Shown here: positions 1 to 8,541 of the stretch, in pieces
Layout of the letters: every line of letters starts with the position of its first letter
Position numbering within the stretch: position 1 is the stretch's first letter
Source of the DNA: Oligoflexus sp.
GTDB taxonomy: Bacteria; Bdellovibrionota_B; Oligoflexia; Oligoflexales; Oligoflexaceae
Length of the DNA: 64,000 nucleotides
Assembly (NCBI RefSeq): GCF_035712445.1
Contig: NZ_DASTAT010000134.1
Location: forward strand, 29,440-93,439
Reading direction: 5' to 3'
The notes under the pieces: model-generated
Databases searched by the model: none
What the model was told of the DNA's origin: nothing
What the model saw: only the letters and a program-made list of their open reading frames with translations
Position numbers and translations under genes: made by a program

Positions 1-2
1 CC

Positions 3-596
3 CTGGATGCGGACAAGCCTTCCCTTCAGGCGGCGCTCGGCCGGATGGAAAAAGTCCTTGCTGGATTTTTCCTGAAAAAAGCCGTGATCTGGGGCGTCGA
101 CAAGGAATTTGCCGACCTCATGCCCTTTGATTACGCCGAGACCGAAGACGCGGCCTGGGAGGCCATCGGCATCAGGAAGGCCCGCGGTCCTGTGGAACCC
201 GCCGATTTTCGCAGCAGCATCCAGCTCCAGAATCATTTCCGCCAGCACGTGGTGGAACTTTCGTTCGCGGCTGATGCCGTCATTGATACCAAGGAAAAGC
301 TGCAGACTCTGCGCAGCAAATTGACCAACAATCTGATGCAGTGGCATTCCGCCTGGAGTCTTCTGGTGGATTGCACGCATCTGGAAATCTCTCCGGATCT
401 GCATGCGGAATGGGAGCAGATGCTGAAGTTTTTCCGCGGCTTTTTCCTGAAGGAAGTGCTGGGTTATTCTCCGAAATCCAAGGAACTGGCCTATCCCTTC
501 CAGGTGTATCGAGCCCGACATAATGCCGCTGGTCGGCTGGAGGCGGAAGGCCTCTTTTCCGGTGAGGATGCCGACTGCAAGAGTCGGAAGTCCTGA
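3..596 (+). CDS. Unknown protein, 5' end outside window
   Basis: The reading frame is open from the left edge of the window, and the first internal ATG (45) has no Shine-Dalgarno, so the true start is probably upstream. The visible part is mostly helical, with charged and aromatic residues and no signal peptide, membrane segment or catalytic motif that I recognise. It ends in a basic tail. It is followed after about 95 bases by a small gene with its own promoter-like sequence. Function is unknown; codon choice resembles its neighbours, so I regard it as a real gene. Confidence 0.6.
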   Translation: MDADKPSLQAALGRMEKVLAGFFLKKAVIWGVDKEFADLMPFDYAETEDAAWEAIGIRKARGPVEPADFRSSIQLQNHFRQHVVELSFAADAVIDTKEKLQTLRSKLTNNLMQWHSAWSLLVDCTHLEISPDLHAEWEQMLKFFRGFFLKEVLGYSPKSKELAYPFQVYRARHNAAGRLEAEGLFSGEDADCKSRKS

Positions 597-605
597 GTGT
601 TCACC

Positions 606-637
606 TTGACCAAGTTTCGACAAGCGGGGTATATAAA
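606..637 (+). promoter_or_regulatory. Sigma70-like promoter
   Basis: TTGACC at 606-611 (5 of 6 to the -35 consensus), an 18-base spacer, and TATATA at 630-635 (overlapping TATAAA at 632-637). It sits about 50 bases before the GTG start at 692 in the gap after the first gene, the right place for a promoter driving the 692-1890 genes. Seen by eye only. Confidence 0.45.
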
Positions 638-691
638 GGCTCCATGATGCCCTTGGGGCCTACCCGCTGATTATTTTTCAGGAGTCATGCC

Positions 692-991
692 GTGCAACCT
701 GTCGAACTTTATCCGATTCAAAATTCCCTTATCCTGCGTGCGCGCGGCGTGGAACTGCTGGTTCTCTCGCATCACGTCACCGAACTGAAGGCACGCAAAG
801 ACACCAAGGAATTCGCCGACTACTTTTTGAAGCGCGCGATGGTGAATCGCTCGGCTCGTAAACTTTTCGAAGCCTGGCTGCGCAAGGATACAACTCTGTG
901 GCGCCGGATCTATCACTCGGTGATGCACGACTTTGAAGAGAACAAGGAAGAGACGACGGAAACAGCCGCAGCTGAAACAGCCAAGGCTTAA
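692..991 (+). CDS. Small unknown cytoplasmic protein (99 aa)
   Basis: The start is GTG at 692, chosen because CAGGAG lies 7 bases upstream; an ATG at 687 is in another frame that stops after about 30 codons. The protein is basic and helical with an acidic Glu/Thr/Ala tail. No signal peptide, transmembrane segment or known motif is visible. It precedes another small gene and gmhB on the same strand, so it may be co-transcribed with them, but its role is not evident. Confidence 0.6.
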   Translation: MQPVELYPIQNSLILRARGVELLVLSHHVTELKARKDTKEFADYFLKRAMVNRSARKLFEAWLRKDTTLWRRIYHSVMHDFEENKEETTETAAAETAKA

Positions 992-1061
992 GACCTCATC
1001 CACCCACTGACCCCCTTCAGACTCGGTGATTTATGCCGATAAATCCAGGAGGGGGTGGGTC

Positions 1062-1343
1062 ATGATCCGCAAGTTTCTGATCTGTGGTAAGAAACAGATC
1101 TATATGCAAAGTAAGAATATCGAGACCTATAACGAAATCGGCAAAGTCATTGAACTCGTTATGCCGGTCCGCGATTTCTGGGATCTTGAGAAGCTGATCA
1201 AAGACGTCAACTACCTTCTGGCTGCGGGTGAAGCCCAGGCCGAGGTTGCCACCTCTTACCGTAAAGTCCTGCGCCGATCGGCTCGTTTCGCGGTGCGGGA
1301 GATGGACAGATCCTGGCTCTATGGACAAAAAAATAATCAGTAA
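1062..1343 (+). CDS. Small unknown protein upstream of gmhB (93 aa)
   Basis: ATG at 1062 is preceded by AGGAGG (1047-1052) with a 9-base spacer, preferred over an in-frame GTG at 1026 without such a site. The product is a 93-residue basic, helical protein with no recognised domain. Its last 23 bases overlap the start of gmhB, which lacks a good ribosome site of its own, so translation of gmhB is probably coupled to this gene. That coupling is the only hint about its role. Confidence 0.6.
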   Translation: MIRKFLICGKKQIYMQSKNIETYNEIGKVIELVMPVRDFWDLEKLIKDVNYLLAAGEAQAEVATSYRKVLRRSARFAVREMDRSWLYGQKNNQ

Positions 1344-1890
1344 ACCTGCTGCTTTCCTGGATCGAGACGGTGTTCTCGTTCGTGATACGGGTTACGTCTA
1401 TCGCATCGAGGATCTTGAGATCCTCCCCCGCGTCCCCGAAGCCCTAAAATTACTCCATGATCATGGTTATCTTCTGATCGTTATCTCCAATCAGGCCGGT
1501 GTCGCCCGTGGATACTATTCCACCGATGACGTCGATCACTTCCATGCGGAAATGCAAAAACGCCTGGAACACGAGCTCGGTTTCACCCTGGATGGGATCT
1601 ATTACTGCCCCCATCATCCCGAAGGCTCCGTCTTCGAACTCGCGATCAGCTGCAGCTGCCGCAAACCGGGAACGGCTCTTTTGGAAAAAGCGGCTCGGGA
1701 TTTTGCCATAGATTGGGAACACAGCGTGATGGTCGGTGACCGTGCGAGTGATATCGAGTGCGGATTGAAAGCCGGCATCGTGGGTATTCAAATCGAAAGC
1801 GATCAGTATGAAGGTCATGAAGCCCCGCACGTAACGGTGCGGGATCTTTTTGAAGCGGCGGAGTGGACGGTGAAACACCGAGCCCCTTAA
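1321..1890 (+). CDS. gmhB: D-glycero-beta-D-manno-heptose 1,7-bisphosphate 7-phosphatase
   Basis: A HAD-family phosphatase of 189 residues, the usual GmhB length. The nucleophile motif DRDGVL (Asp14, Asp16) is near the N-terminus, followed by SNQAG (Ser56) and VGDRASD (Asp140, Asp144). The zinc-binding loop typical of GmhB is present: Cys96, His98, then Cys111 and Cys113 just before the Arg-Lys-Pro motif. The family removes the C7 phosphate of heptose bisphosphate in ADP-heptose synthesis for the lipopolysaccharide core. The ATG at 1321 overlaps the preceding small gene. The 3' end overlaps the convergent ferredoxin gene by 4 bases. Histidinol-phosphatase-like activity is the main alternative. 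Confidence 0.9.
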   Translation: MDKKIISKPAAFLDRDGVLVRDTGYVYRIEDLEILPRVPEALKLLHDHGYLLIVISNQAGVARGYYSTDDVDHFHAEMQKRLEHELGFTLDGIYYCPHHPEGSVFELAISCSCRKPGTALLEKAARDFAIDWEHSVMVGDRASDIECGLKAGIVGIQIESDQYEGHEAPHVTVRDLFEAAEWTVKHRAP

Positions 1891-2165
1891 CCGCCGGTCT
1901 TGTGATCTTTGTACTTTTTCAAAAGAATTTTGATGCGAGGGCCGCAGCGTTCGCCCTTGCAGCCGCCTGAGCCTGATCCCACCTTTTGATTCACATCGGC
2001 CACGGTATCGCAGCCAGGCAGGGCTTCCAGGATTTTTCCCAGCGGAATGCCTTTGCATATACACACAACGCGAGTCATCTGCTTGATCCGCTCACGAGCC
2101 TGCTCTTCCGGCGTCAGGGGACGCTCCGTTTCATCATTCAAAATGGAATCCTTGTCATCGGGCAT
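1887..2165 (-). CDS. BFD-type [2Fe-2S] protein (bacterioferritin-associated ferredoxin-like)
   Basis: The 92-residue product has the BFD cysteine pattern: Cys35-x-Cys37 in VCICKG, then Cys69 and Cys74, which in the family bind one [2Fe-2S] cluster. The start is ATG at 2165 with AGGGAG upstream; the longer open frame reaching 2297 runs into the neighbouring gene and lacks a site. BFD proteins help release iron from bacterioferritin or act as modules in assimilatory enzymes. The acidic N-terminal extension of about 30 residues is not part of the core. It lies downstream of cheV and the CPBP gene on the same strand; no bacterioferritin gene is nearby. Confidence 0.75.
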   Translation of the reverse strand: MPDDKDSILNDETERPLTPEEQARERIKQMTRVVCICKGIPLGKILEALPGCDTVADVNQKVGSGSGGCKGERCGPRIKILLKKYKDHKTGG

Positions 2166-2257
2166 GCCGTACTCCCTTAATCCCCGTTCTTTCACCTTAG
2201 CATAAAAACAAGCCAGGGCAGAACAGGCCACATAGGCAGCACCCGGGGCGGAGGGAT

Positions 2258-2905
2258 TCAAATTTTCAGGTAAAGAGCCTGAAGCCAATCCAACCACCGT
2301 TCATCGAATGCCGCAAAAATCCAGCCGCTGGCATTGCAGGCCGCATGCAAGGCCATGGCTGCTGTGATACGACCGGATGCAAGATACAGCCATTCGCAGC
2401 ATAGACCTAAAAGCAGGGGGCCTAGCGGCAGAGCCAGCTGATTCCACTCCCCATTCCCATGCGCCATGGCAAAGACCAGGGCGGACGCATAGGCACCCCA
2501 GAATCTTCCCAGCCTTTGCCGGGCCCAGCCCCCTATTCCGTAGCGAAAAACGAGTTCCTCGACAATCGGAATCCAAAGCACAAAGCCCAGGATGCGAGGG
2601 TCCCACGCAAGGTCGATCGCTGGGGCACCCTCGACAAACATACGGGTCACCCCCGCAGCCCCAAGACTGCCCCCCAGAATGATCAGCGCCGGTCCATAGG
2701 CTCGAAGGCCCCAGCGCCTTGGAATGCGAAGCCCTGCTCCAAAACGCCAAAGGATGACGGCCACTCCGCTGTGAAGCAGGGCAATGGACAACCATCCTGG
2801 GGGCAGATTGCGGCCTATAAAGCCATAGAATAGCGAAAGCGCCCAACCCAGAAGGATGAGGACAGCGATAGGAAAAAGGCGCGTGGAGGAGTCGAGGGTG
2901 CTCAT
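2258..2905 (-). CDS. CPBP-family intramembrane metalloprotease
   Basis: A 215-residue hydrophobic protein with about six membrane segments and the Abi/CPBP (Rce1-like) motifs: Glu116-Glu117-xxx-Arg121 in the VEELVFR stretch, His149 in the next helix, and His187-xxx-Asn191 near the C-terminus. These are the metal-binding and catalytic residues of the family, all retained. Its ATG overlaps the stop of cheV by ATGA, so the two are translationally coupled. The substrate is unknown; family members serve in bacteriocin self-immunity, prenyl-protein processing or membrane protein turnover. Confidence 0.8.
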   Translation of the reverse strand: MSTLDSSTRLFPIAVLILLGWALSLFYGFIGRNLPPGWLSIALLHSGVAVILWRFGAGLRIPRRWGLRAYGPALIILGGSLGAAGVTRMFVEGAPAIDLAWDPRILGFVLWIPIVEELVFRYGIGGWARQRLGRFWGAYASALVFAMAHGNGEWNQLALPLGPLLLGLCCEWLYLASGRITAAMALHAACNASGWIFAAFDERWLDWLQALYLKI

Positions 2906-3900
2906 GCCGTTATTTTGCTGAGCAGGAAATGTCTTTTCAAGGTTTCAATGATGGTGAGCACATCATTTTTCACAAGATAGCCGTTGGCTCCGGCATTGAT
3001 GCCCAGGTCGCGGGATCCCGTGTCACCCAGCGAGGTGTGCAGGAAGATGGGTATGCTGTCGTAATCGCGATTCTGCCGGGCCTTCGCAATGAAGGTGATG
3101 CCGTCCATCTGCGGCATTTCCACATCGGTGATAATCGCATGAACAGGACCGGTCGCGCTGCCAGGCGCTTGCGACTGCTCGAGCTTCTGCAGGCCTTCGC
3201 GGCCATTTTTGGCCAGTATCACGCGATAGCCTTCATGATAAAGCGCCCGGGACACATTGGTCAGAATAAGATTGGAATCATCGATCAAAAGCACGCCCGG
3301 CGCATTGCGATTCATATTCATGGGCGGTACCTGCGCATCCGGATCAAAGCCATGCTGCATTCCATGCGATGCCATCGCGTGATGACCGTGGGCCTTCGAT
3401 TCCAGGCTGGCAATGATCTTTTCCAGATCGAGGATGAACAGAAATTCCGAGTCCTCGATCAGCATCATCCCTGTGATGGACGAATTGCTATCCGCGGACG
3501 GCGGCAGCACCTTATCCCAGGTCACGCGACGAATGCGCTGCGTGGAATGCACGATGAAGCCGGCCCGCTTCTGGCTGAATTCAGTCACGATAATCTGCTG
3601 ATCCGGGGTGATCGGGCTATTATAATCACCAAGCACCGAGCAAAGATTCACAGCAGGGATCGGAATGCCCCGCAGCTCGAAAATACCGGCGATGCCGGGA
3701 ACGGACGACGAAAGCGGATTGATGCGCGGCATGTGCACGACTTCGCGGACTTTCACGACGTTCACCCCGTAGCTGCCTTTGATCACACGGCCGCCGGGGA
3801 GGTTGCGATGCAGGGAGAATTCGATCAGTTCAAAATAATTGCCGCCCACCTCGAAGCTGGTATCGAGTTCGGTGAGATTGGCTTTCATACGGTTCAGCAT
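2902..3900 (-). CDS. cheV: Chemotaxis coupling/adaptor protein CheV (CheW-receiver)
   Basis: 332 residues. The N-terminal half (about 20-175) is a CheW-like coupling domain; the C-terminal half (about 205-330) is a receiver with LLIDDSN, the phosphoacceptor Asp in IITDVEMPQMDG, and a Lys in the final strand (YLVKND). This order is the definition of CheV, which couples chemoreceptors to CheA and is tuned by phosphorylation. ATG at 3900 has AGGGA upstream and is preferred over upstream in-frame codons. Translation runs directly into a membrane protease gene. No cheA or receptor gene is in the window. Confidence 0.9.
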   Translation of the reverse strand: MLNRMKANLTELDTSFEVGGNYFELIEFSLHRNLPGGRVIKGSYGVNVVKVREVVHMPRINPLSSSVPGIAGIFELRGIPIPAVNLCSVLGDYNSPITPDQQIIVTEFSQKRAGFIVHSTQRIRRVTWDKVLPPSADSNSSITGMMLIEDSEFLFILDLEKIIASLESKAHGHHAMASHGMQHGFDPDAQVPPMNMNRNAPGVLLIDDSNLILTNVSRALYHEGYRVILAKNGREGLQKLEQSQAPGSATGPVHAIITDVEMPQMDGITFIAKARQNRDYDSIPIFLHTSLGDTGSRDLGINAGANGYLVKNDVLTIIETLKRHFLLSKITA

Positions 3901-3961
3901 GCTTGTCCCTTTTCGCTGCCTCAATGATCGGAGTTTTTGCGGAAGGCTTGATAGAGACAAT

Positions 3962-3987
3962 AAAAAACCCCGCATTGTCGCGAGGTT
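3962..3987 (-). terminator. Rho-independent terminator
   Basis: On the minus strand AACCTCGC pairs with GCGGGGTT (one wobble) around a 6-base loop and runs into six T residues. It lies between the receiver-PilZ gene and cheV and should separate their transcripts. Confidence 0.75.
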
Positions 3988-4032
3988 AATGAAAGACTGC
4001 GAGAATGTTTGGGGCGGGCGGCCCCTTGGTAT

Positions 4033-4791
4033 TTAGGGTTCCACGGTCATCAGGGTCTTGAAATAGACTTCGAGCTGTTTTCTCTGCACATCACTCAGTT
4101 TGCCGAAGCGCAGGCCGACTTCGCCTTTGGAGTTGATCCAGGCAACCGTGGCCTTGATCTTGGAATCAGCGGCGGCCAGTGTTTTCTTTTTACGCGCGGC
4201 GGCCTTGCCTTCCTCTTCTCCGGCAGGCAATTCGATCGACATCGTGAGTTCCTGGGCTTTTTTCACTTTCAAAGGTCCCTGCAGCTTCACGCAGGCACCG
4301 CCGAGGCTGATATTCAAAACCTTGCCATCGACCTTGGGCGCACGCTTGCCGCGACCTGCGGCTTTGCCGACGAGTTGCGTCATGAAGCTGGCCGAGAAGC
4401 GGCGCTCCAGACGATGTTTGCTGACCAGAAAACGATCTATTTTTTCGGAAAGATCATCGAAGTTTATCGGCTTGGGAATCCAGGCCGAGGCGTCCTGATA
4501 GGCGAAGAGGTTCTCCACGACAGCCTGTTTCACTATGTCGCTGGGATAGGCCGTCATCAGAATCGGTCCATCGTAAACCCGGCGCATGGCCTCCACCAAA
4601 GCGGGTCCGTCAACGTCCGGCAAATCAAAGTCCACCACGCAAAGGTCAGGACGGCGAGCCGTGAGGTAATCCAAGGCCTCTTTGCCCGTGGCGGCGACGT
4701 CGACGACAGTGCCCATGATTTTGTCTTTGAAGACCTCGGAAGTCATGACGAGGCTGGGCTTGCATGAATCAGCGATCAAAACGGTTGTCAT
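4033..4791 (-). CDS. Response regulator with PilZ output domain
   Basis: 252 residues. Residues 1-125 form a receiver with Asp8, the phosphoacceptor in CVVDFDLPDVDG (about residue 54), a Thr in LMTAY and Lys in WIPKP. From about 128 to 245 there is a PilZ domain with the Arg-rich entry motif (RLERR) and NISLGGACV, matching the N-x-S-x-x-G part of the c-di-GMP site. A Lys/Ala-rich insertion of about 25 residues splits the PilZ sheet. The family links phosphorylation to c-di-GMP-dependent behaviour, usually motility, and adjacency to cheV fits that. It has its own terminator. Confidence 0.85.
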   Translation of the reverse strand: MTTVLIADSCKPSLVMTSEVFKDKIMGTVVDVAATGKEALDYLTARRPDLCVVDFDLPDVDGPALVEAMRRVYDGPILMTAYPSDIVKQAVVENLFAYQDASAWIPKPINFDDLSEKIDRFLVSKHRLERRFSASFMTQLVGKAAGRGKRAPKVDGKVLNISLGGACVKLQGPLKVKKAQELTMSIELPAGEEEGKAAARKKKTLAAADSKIKATVAWINSKGEVGLRFGKLSDVQRKQLEVYFKTLMTVEP

Positions 4792-5055
4792 GGAATAATC
4801 CCTTTCATGCGTATGAATCTCGATGCAGTCTTCAGAGGCTCAGTGACTTCCAGAATCGAAGGGATGGACCATGCCTCTAGTTCCATTATAGCGAAGGTCA
4901 CTGGGAAAATACTGCCCCTGCACATCTGTTAGAATCAAAGTGATCCCCAGATGCATTCCCTCTATCGGGAAGGCTGGGATCCAAGGCCCCGATGGGCTGG
5001 AAAACCCAAAGGGTACCGATCCTTACCTTTTGTTAATAAGCGCTTGGGAGTTTTC

Positions 5056-6159
5056 ATGCAAAGACTGGCCAAAGCCTGTTTGATGAGCTGCTTGGGAGTT
5101 TTCACTCTCCCTGCGCTCGCAATCACTGACCTGCGCCCGGTGACTTTGCCTTTCACGCAGGATCTTAATACGATGCGTGCAAGTCTCACCCTGCCGGTTA
5201 CAGATCATGTCCAAAAAATCACCATTCCGTCCAAGAAGCTGAAGACAAGGGCCTATAATCCCAAGAAGGATGAAACCATCGAGCCGATCAGCATCACGGT
5301 TCCGCGTTCGGAATCGGGTGTGAGCGAGTTGGCAAGGCGCCTCGCATCAGGGGAAAGCAGTGATCAGCTGCAGACGCTCCTTTTTGATCGCATCAAAAAG
5401 CAGGGACCGACTACGCGCGCGACGGTGAAGATTGAACTTCAGCCTGATGACTTCAAGCTCATCAACTTTCAATCCTTGAGCCAGGAACTCTCCAAGGAGC
5501 ACCATCAGGTGACGGTGAAGACCAAGGAACTGGCGGCCGAGAAAGATACCTGGAATGAGTTTCGTAATCAGCTGAGCTATATCCTGCCTCGCGATCAGCT
5601 GGCCCGTATCAACAAAAAGGTGAGAAACGGCGTCGACCTTGTTTTGGATGATGACCTCTTGCCCACCTTTGCGAAGAAGATGGCGGGAAAATTCATCATC
5701 TATCGCGGACCCAACTGCTTCCATGCGGCCCTGGCTTTCTTTGATCAGCACCTGACCCGCGCTCCTTCGATCAACGTGAAGGAAGAAGAGGGCTATCACA
5801 GGGCCATGATCAACTATGATGAGCTATGGCGGGTCATCAGCAGCGAGTTCTATGAGATCGACCCCCGCAATACCCCGCTTAAATACGGGGATCTGATGGT
5901 GTTTTTTGGGGTTCCCCAGGAATCGCCCAAGCACATCAACTTCAAATGGATTCGTCATACCGCCATTTACCTTTTTGGCCCCTACACCTTTTCCAAGGGG
6001 TCGAAGTCGCCCAATACGCCTTACTCCGTGAAAAAACTGGAGGATGAGTGGTCAACATGGCGTTCTTTAACTCAGAATCTAGGCGTCAAGATCTACCGCC
6101 GCCAGCTGAACCTGTCATCCGGACGATTGCCTGTGAAGCGTGACGACTGGATCTATTGA
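5056..6159 (+). CDS. Exported protein with NlpC/P60-like features
   Basis: The start is ATG at 5056 with TTGGGAG five bases upstream. The first 22 residues form a signal peptide ending in ALA; the mature protein begins ITDLR. The middle (about 90-190) is charged and helical. The C-terminal third contains a Cys in NCFHAALAF, a GDLMVFF strand and a His in RHTAIYLFG, the order and spacing seen in papain-fold NlpC/P60 and related amidases. On that basis I infer a periplasmic or surface hydrolase or an inactive relative; no close family is recognised. A 15-base direct repeat spans its ribosome site and signal peptide. Confidence 0.6.
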   Translation: MQRLAKACLMSCLGVFTLPALAITDLRPVTLPFTQDLNTMRASLTLPVTDHVQKITIPSKKLKTRAYNPKKDETIEPISITVPRSESGVSELARRLASGESSDQLQTLLFDRIKKQGPTTRATVKIELQPDDFKLINFQSLSQELSKEHHQVTVKTKELAAEKDTWNEFRNQLSYILPRDQLARINKKVRNGVDLVLDDDLLPTFAKKMAGKFIIYRGPNCFHAALAFFDQHLTRAPSINVKEEEGYHRAMINYDELWRVISSEFYEIDPRNTPLKYGDLMVFFGVPQESPKHINFKWIRHTAIYLFGPYTFSKGSKSPNTPYSVKKLEDEWSTWRSLTQNLGVKIYRRQLNLSSGRLPVKRDDWIY

Positions 6160-6276
6160 TTGACCTGTCTTGCTACTGAAGGAAAAGTGTTTTCCTGGCT
6201 CGTCAGGAGTGGTAATAAAAGCCCCCTGCGCCCTTCCTCGGCGCACTGGTTATCACTCCTCAATTAAAGATAAGCC

Positions 6277-7572
6277 ATGACAGTAGCAAAAACGCATCGC
6301 TCGACAGCCAAGATTTTTCGTAGTGAACGCTGGAAGAACGATCATAGTAAACAGTTTTTGAACAAGCGCCCGGCAGCCCCTGCCCGTGACGACTCCTGTT
6401 GCGGTACGCATAGTCCGGTCCATGGTAATTACGAACAAAGCCTGGATGCGAAATACAAGACCGCGCTGCAGAAGTTCCGTGAACAGGGACTTTTGGAAGG
6501 CGTGAGCGTCATTGAACCTGTGGCCTCGCCGCGCTCCACCGGCTATCGCACACACGCGAAACTCGCTGTGCGTCACGTCCGTGAAGCGGTCGTGAAACCT
6601 GAAGCGACCGAACGCTTTGCCATCGGTCTTTTCGCAGCGAATTCCCATCAGGTGATTCACCTGAAAGAATGCCCGATGCACCGCGCCTCCATCAACCGCC
6701 TTCTGCCCGACCTGCAGGCGGAGCTGGAAGCCTCTAACCTTCAGCCTTACGATGAGGAAACCCATACGGGTGACCTTCGCTATCTGGCCATCCGCGCCAC
6801 GCATCTGACCGAAGAGCTGATGCTGACCTTTGTCACGCGTGAAGAGAAGGACAAGGTCGAGCTGAAGGCCATGATCCTTCGTTTGCGGCAGAAAGGGCAC
6901 GTGATCGTGTCCGCGTTCCAGAACATCAATCCCAATCGCACCAATGCCATCTTCGGTTCGCTCAGCAAAAAGCTGGTCGGAGCGGATGGTCTGCGTGAGT
7001 CCCTCTGTGGCCTGACCTTTGAAATCGGTCCCACCAGTTTCTTTCAGGTCAATCCCTGGACTGCGGAGATGATCTATCGCCGCGTGGAGCAGATCGGTGG
7101 TCATCGTCAGGGTGATGCCGTGGCCTGGGACCTTTACTGCGGAACGGGTCAGATTTCGATGCTGCTCGCGCAGGCGGGATACCGGACACTTGGTATCGAA
7201 GAAAACCCACAGGCCATTGGTGATGCGGAAGCCAACTGTGTGCGCAATGCAATCCCGGCTGCGCTCCGTCCCGCTTATATTTCGGGCCGCGTGGAAGATC
7301 TGGACGGACGTTTCCCCAGCTGGTCGGAAAAGCCTGAATTGATCGTGGCCAACCCTTCACGCCGCGGACTGGCGCCTGCGGCCCGTGAACTGGTGCTGAA
7401 CGGCCTCCGTCAGCGTCCTGGCAGCCGCTTTGTCTATGTGTCCTGTGAAGCGGAGACGCTCATCCGTGATCTCGTGGAGCTGACCAAAGCCGGCCATAAG
7501 CTCCTCCAGCTTGAGTGTTTTGACATGTTCCCTTACACCGAAAAACTGGAATGGCTGGCCGTCATCCAGTAA
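6277..7572 (+). CDS. TrmA/RlmD-family RNA (uracil-5-)methyltransferase paralogue
   Basis: 431 residues ending in a Rossmann methyltransferase: FFQVNPWTAE is the family entry motif, DLYCGTGQIS is motif I for S-adenosylmethionine, the catalytic Cys is in YVSCEAETL, and FDMFPYTEKLEWL is the C-terminal signature. No TRAM domain is present. The expected NPPRxGL motif reads NPSRRGL. A cysteine-rich N-terminal segment (DSCCG) and the KECPMH stretch may mark a degenerate Fe-S cluster site. A second, more canonical paralogue lies at 32683-33963. The target is probably a uracil in rRNA or tRNA; which one cannot be told from sequence. Confidence 0.8.
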   Translation: MTVAKTHRSTAKIFRSERWKNDHSKQFLNKRPAAPARDDSCCGTHSPVHGNYEQSLDAKYKTALQKFREQGLLEGVSVIEPVASPRSTGYRTHAKLAVRHVREAVVKPEATERFAIGLFAANSHQVIHLKECPMHRASINRLLPDLQAELEASNLQPYDEETHTGDLRYLAIRATHLTEELMLTFVTREEKDKVELKAMILRLRQKGHVIVSAFQNINPNRTNAIFGSLSKKLVGADGLRESLCGLTFEIGPTSFFQVNPWTAEMIYRRVEQIGGHRQGDAVAWDLYCGTGQISMLLAQAGYRTLGIEENPQAIGDAEANCVRNAIPAALRPAYISGRVEDLDGRFPSWSEKPELIVANPSRRGLAPAARELVLNGLRQRPGSRFVYVSCEAETLIRDLVELTKAGHKLLQLECFDMFPYTEKLEWLAVIQ

Positions 7573-7590
7573 GTCCTTCCTTGAATACCT

Positions 7591-7616
7591 GGGAGCTGCC
7601 TCGACAAGCAGCTCCC
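7591..7616. terminator. Perfect 9-bp hairpin without U-tract
   Basis: GGGAGCTGC (7591-7599) pairs exactly with GCAGCTCCC (7608-7616) around an 8-base loop, 19 bases after the methyltransferase stop. No T-run follows on either strand, so it is a transcript 3'-end structure or processing site rather than a classical terminator. Confidence 0.45.
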
Positions 7617-7665
7617 GCCTGCGATATACAAGTGTTCAGCACCAACAAGATGGGCAGAACACGCG

Positions 7666-8520
7666 ATGAGCTACGATAACTTCGTTCAACCGAATCCTGA
7701 AACATTGACCTACGGTCGTTATCTTCATGTTCATGATCTTTTGGGCCTGCAGCAGGAGCTGTCGGAGCCGAAAGAGCACGATGAACTTCTTTTTATTGTC
7801 ATTCATCAGGTTTACGAACTTTGGTTCAAACAGATTCTGCATGAGCTGAAGCACTGTCAGGAATCCCTGGCCCGTGACGATATCATGCCCATGACCAAGG
7901 CCCTGCACCGGGTCACGACCATTCAGAAAGTCCTTTTGCAGCAGGTCGATATTCTGGAAACCATGACCCCGACGGAATTCAATCGCTTCCGCAAAAATCT
8001 GAATCCCGCCAGTGGTTTTCAATCCTATCAGTTCCGTGAATTTGAATTCCGCCTGGGTATGAAAAATCCGGCTCATCTGCGCTTCTTTGCCCATGATGCG
8101 GTGGCATCGGCCAAACTTGAAGTCGCCATGCGCGAGCCCACGCTTTATGATCATTTTCTGCGTTATTTGAAACGGCAGGGTTTGGCTGTCCCCCAGGATG
8201 TGCTGGATCGTGATGTGACGCAGATTCCCAGCAGTCATCCCGAACTGGTCAAGCTCTTTACCGGGATCTATCAAAACCCCGGACAGAATTATCAGCTCTA
8301 TATGGTGCTGGAAGCGCTCGTCGATCTGGACGAACTTTTGGTACTATGGAGGTACCGTCATGTGCAGATGGTGCGCCGGATGATCGGTGATCTTTCAGGA
8401 ACCGGAGGTTCGCTGGGAGCCCGTTATCTGCAGTCCACGCTGAATAAAAACGCCTTCCCGGATATCTGGGAGGTTCGCAATCATCTGGGGCAAGGCACGA
8501 CGCCCTATGGGTCCCGCTGA
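7666..8520 (+). CDS. kynA: Tryptophan 2,3-dioxygenase
   Basis: 284 residues, the normal bacterial length. The family signatures are complete: FIVIHQVYELWFKQ, the substrate-binding YQFREFEFRLG region, the proximal haem His in LWRYRHVQM (about residue 232), and the GTGGSLGARYL loop that closes over tryptophan. The enzyme opens the indole ring of L-tryptophan to N-formylkynurenine, the first step of the kynurenine pathway. ATG at 7666 has no clear ribosome site. An aminotransferase follows after 21 bases, probably in the same transcript; kynurenine formamidase and kynureninase are not in the window. Confidence 0.95.
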   Translation: MSYDNFVQPNPETLTYGRYLHVHDLLGLQQELSEPKEHDELLFIVIHQVYELWFKQILHELKHCQESLARDDIMPMTKALHRVTTIQKVLLQQVDILETMTPTEFNRFRKNLNPASGFQSYQFREFEFRLGMKNPAHLRFFAHDAVASAKLEVAMREPTLYDHFLRYLKRQGLAVPQDVLDRDVTQIPSSHPELVKLFTGIYQNPGQNYQLYMVLEALVDLDELLVLWRYRHVQMVRRMIGDLSGTGGSLGARYLQSTLNKNAFPDIWEVRNHLGQGTTPYGSR

Positions 8521-8541
8521 AGAGCCGTTCAAGGAGAATGC

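Noticed and set aside
2929-3927. 332-codon plus-strand frame opposite cheV
   Set aside because: cheV on the minus strand is unmistakable; the opposite frame is His/Ile/Arg-rich and featureless.
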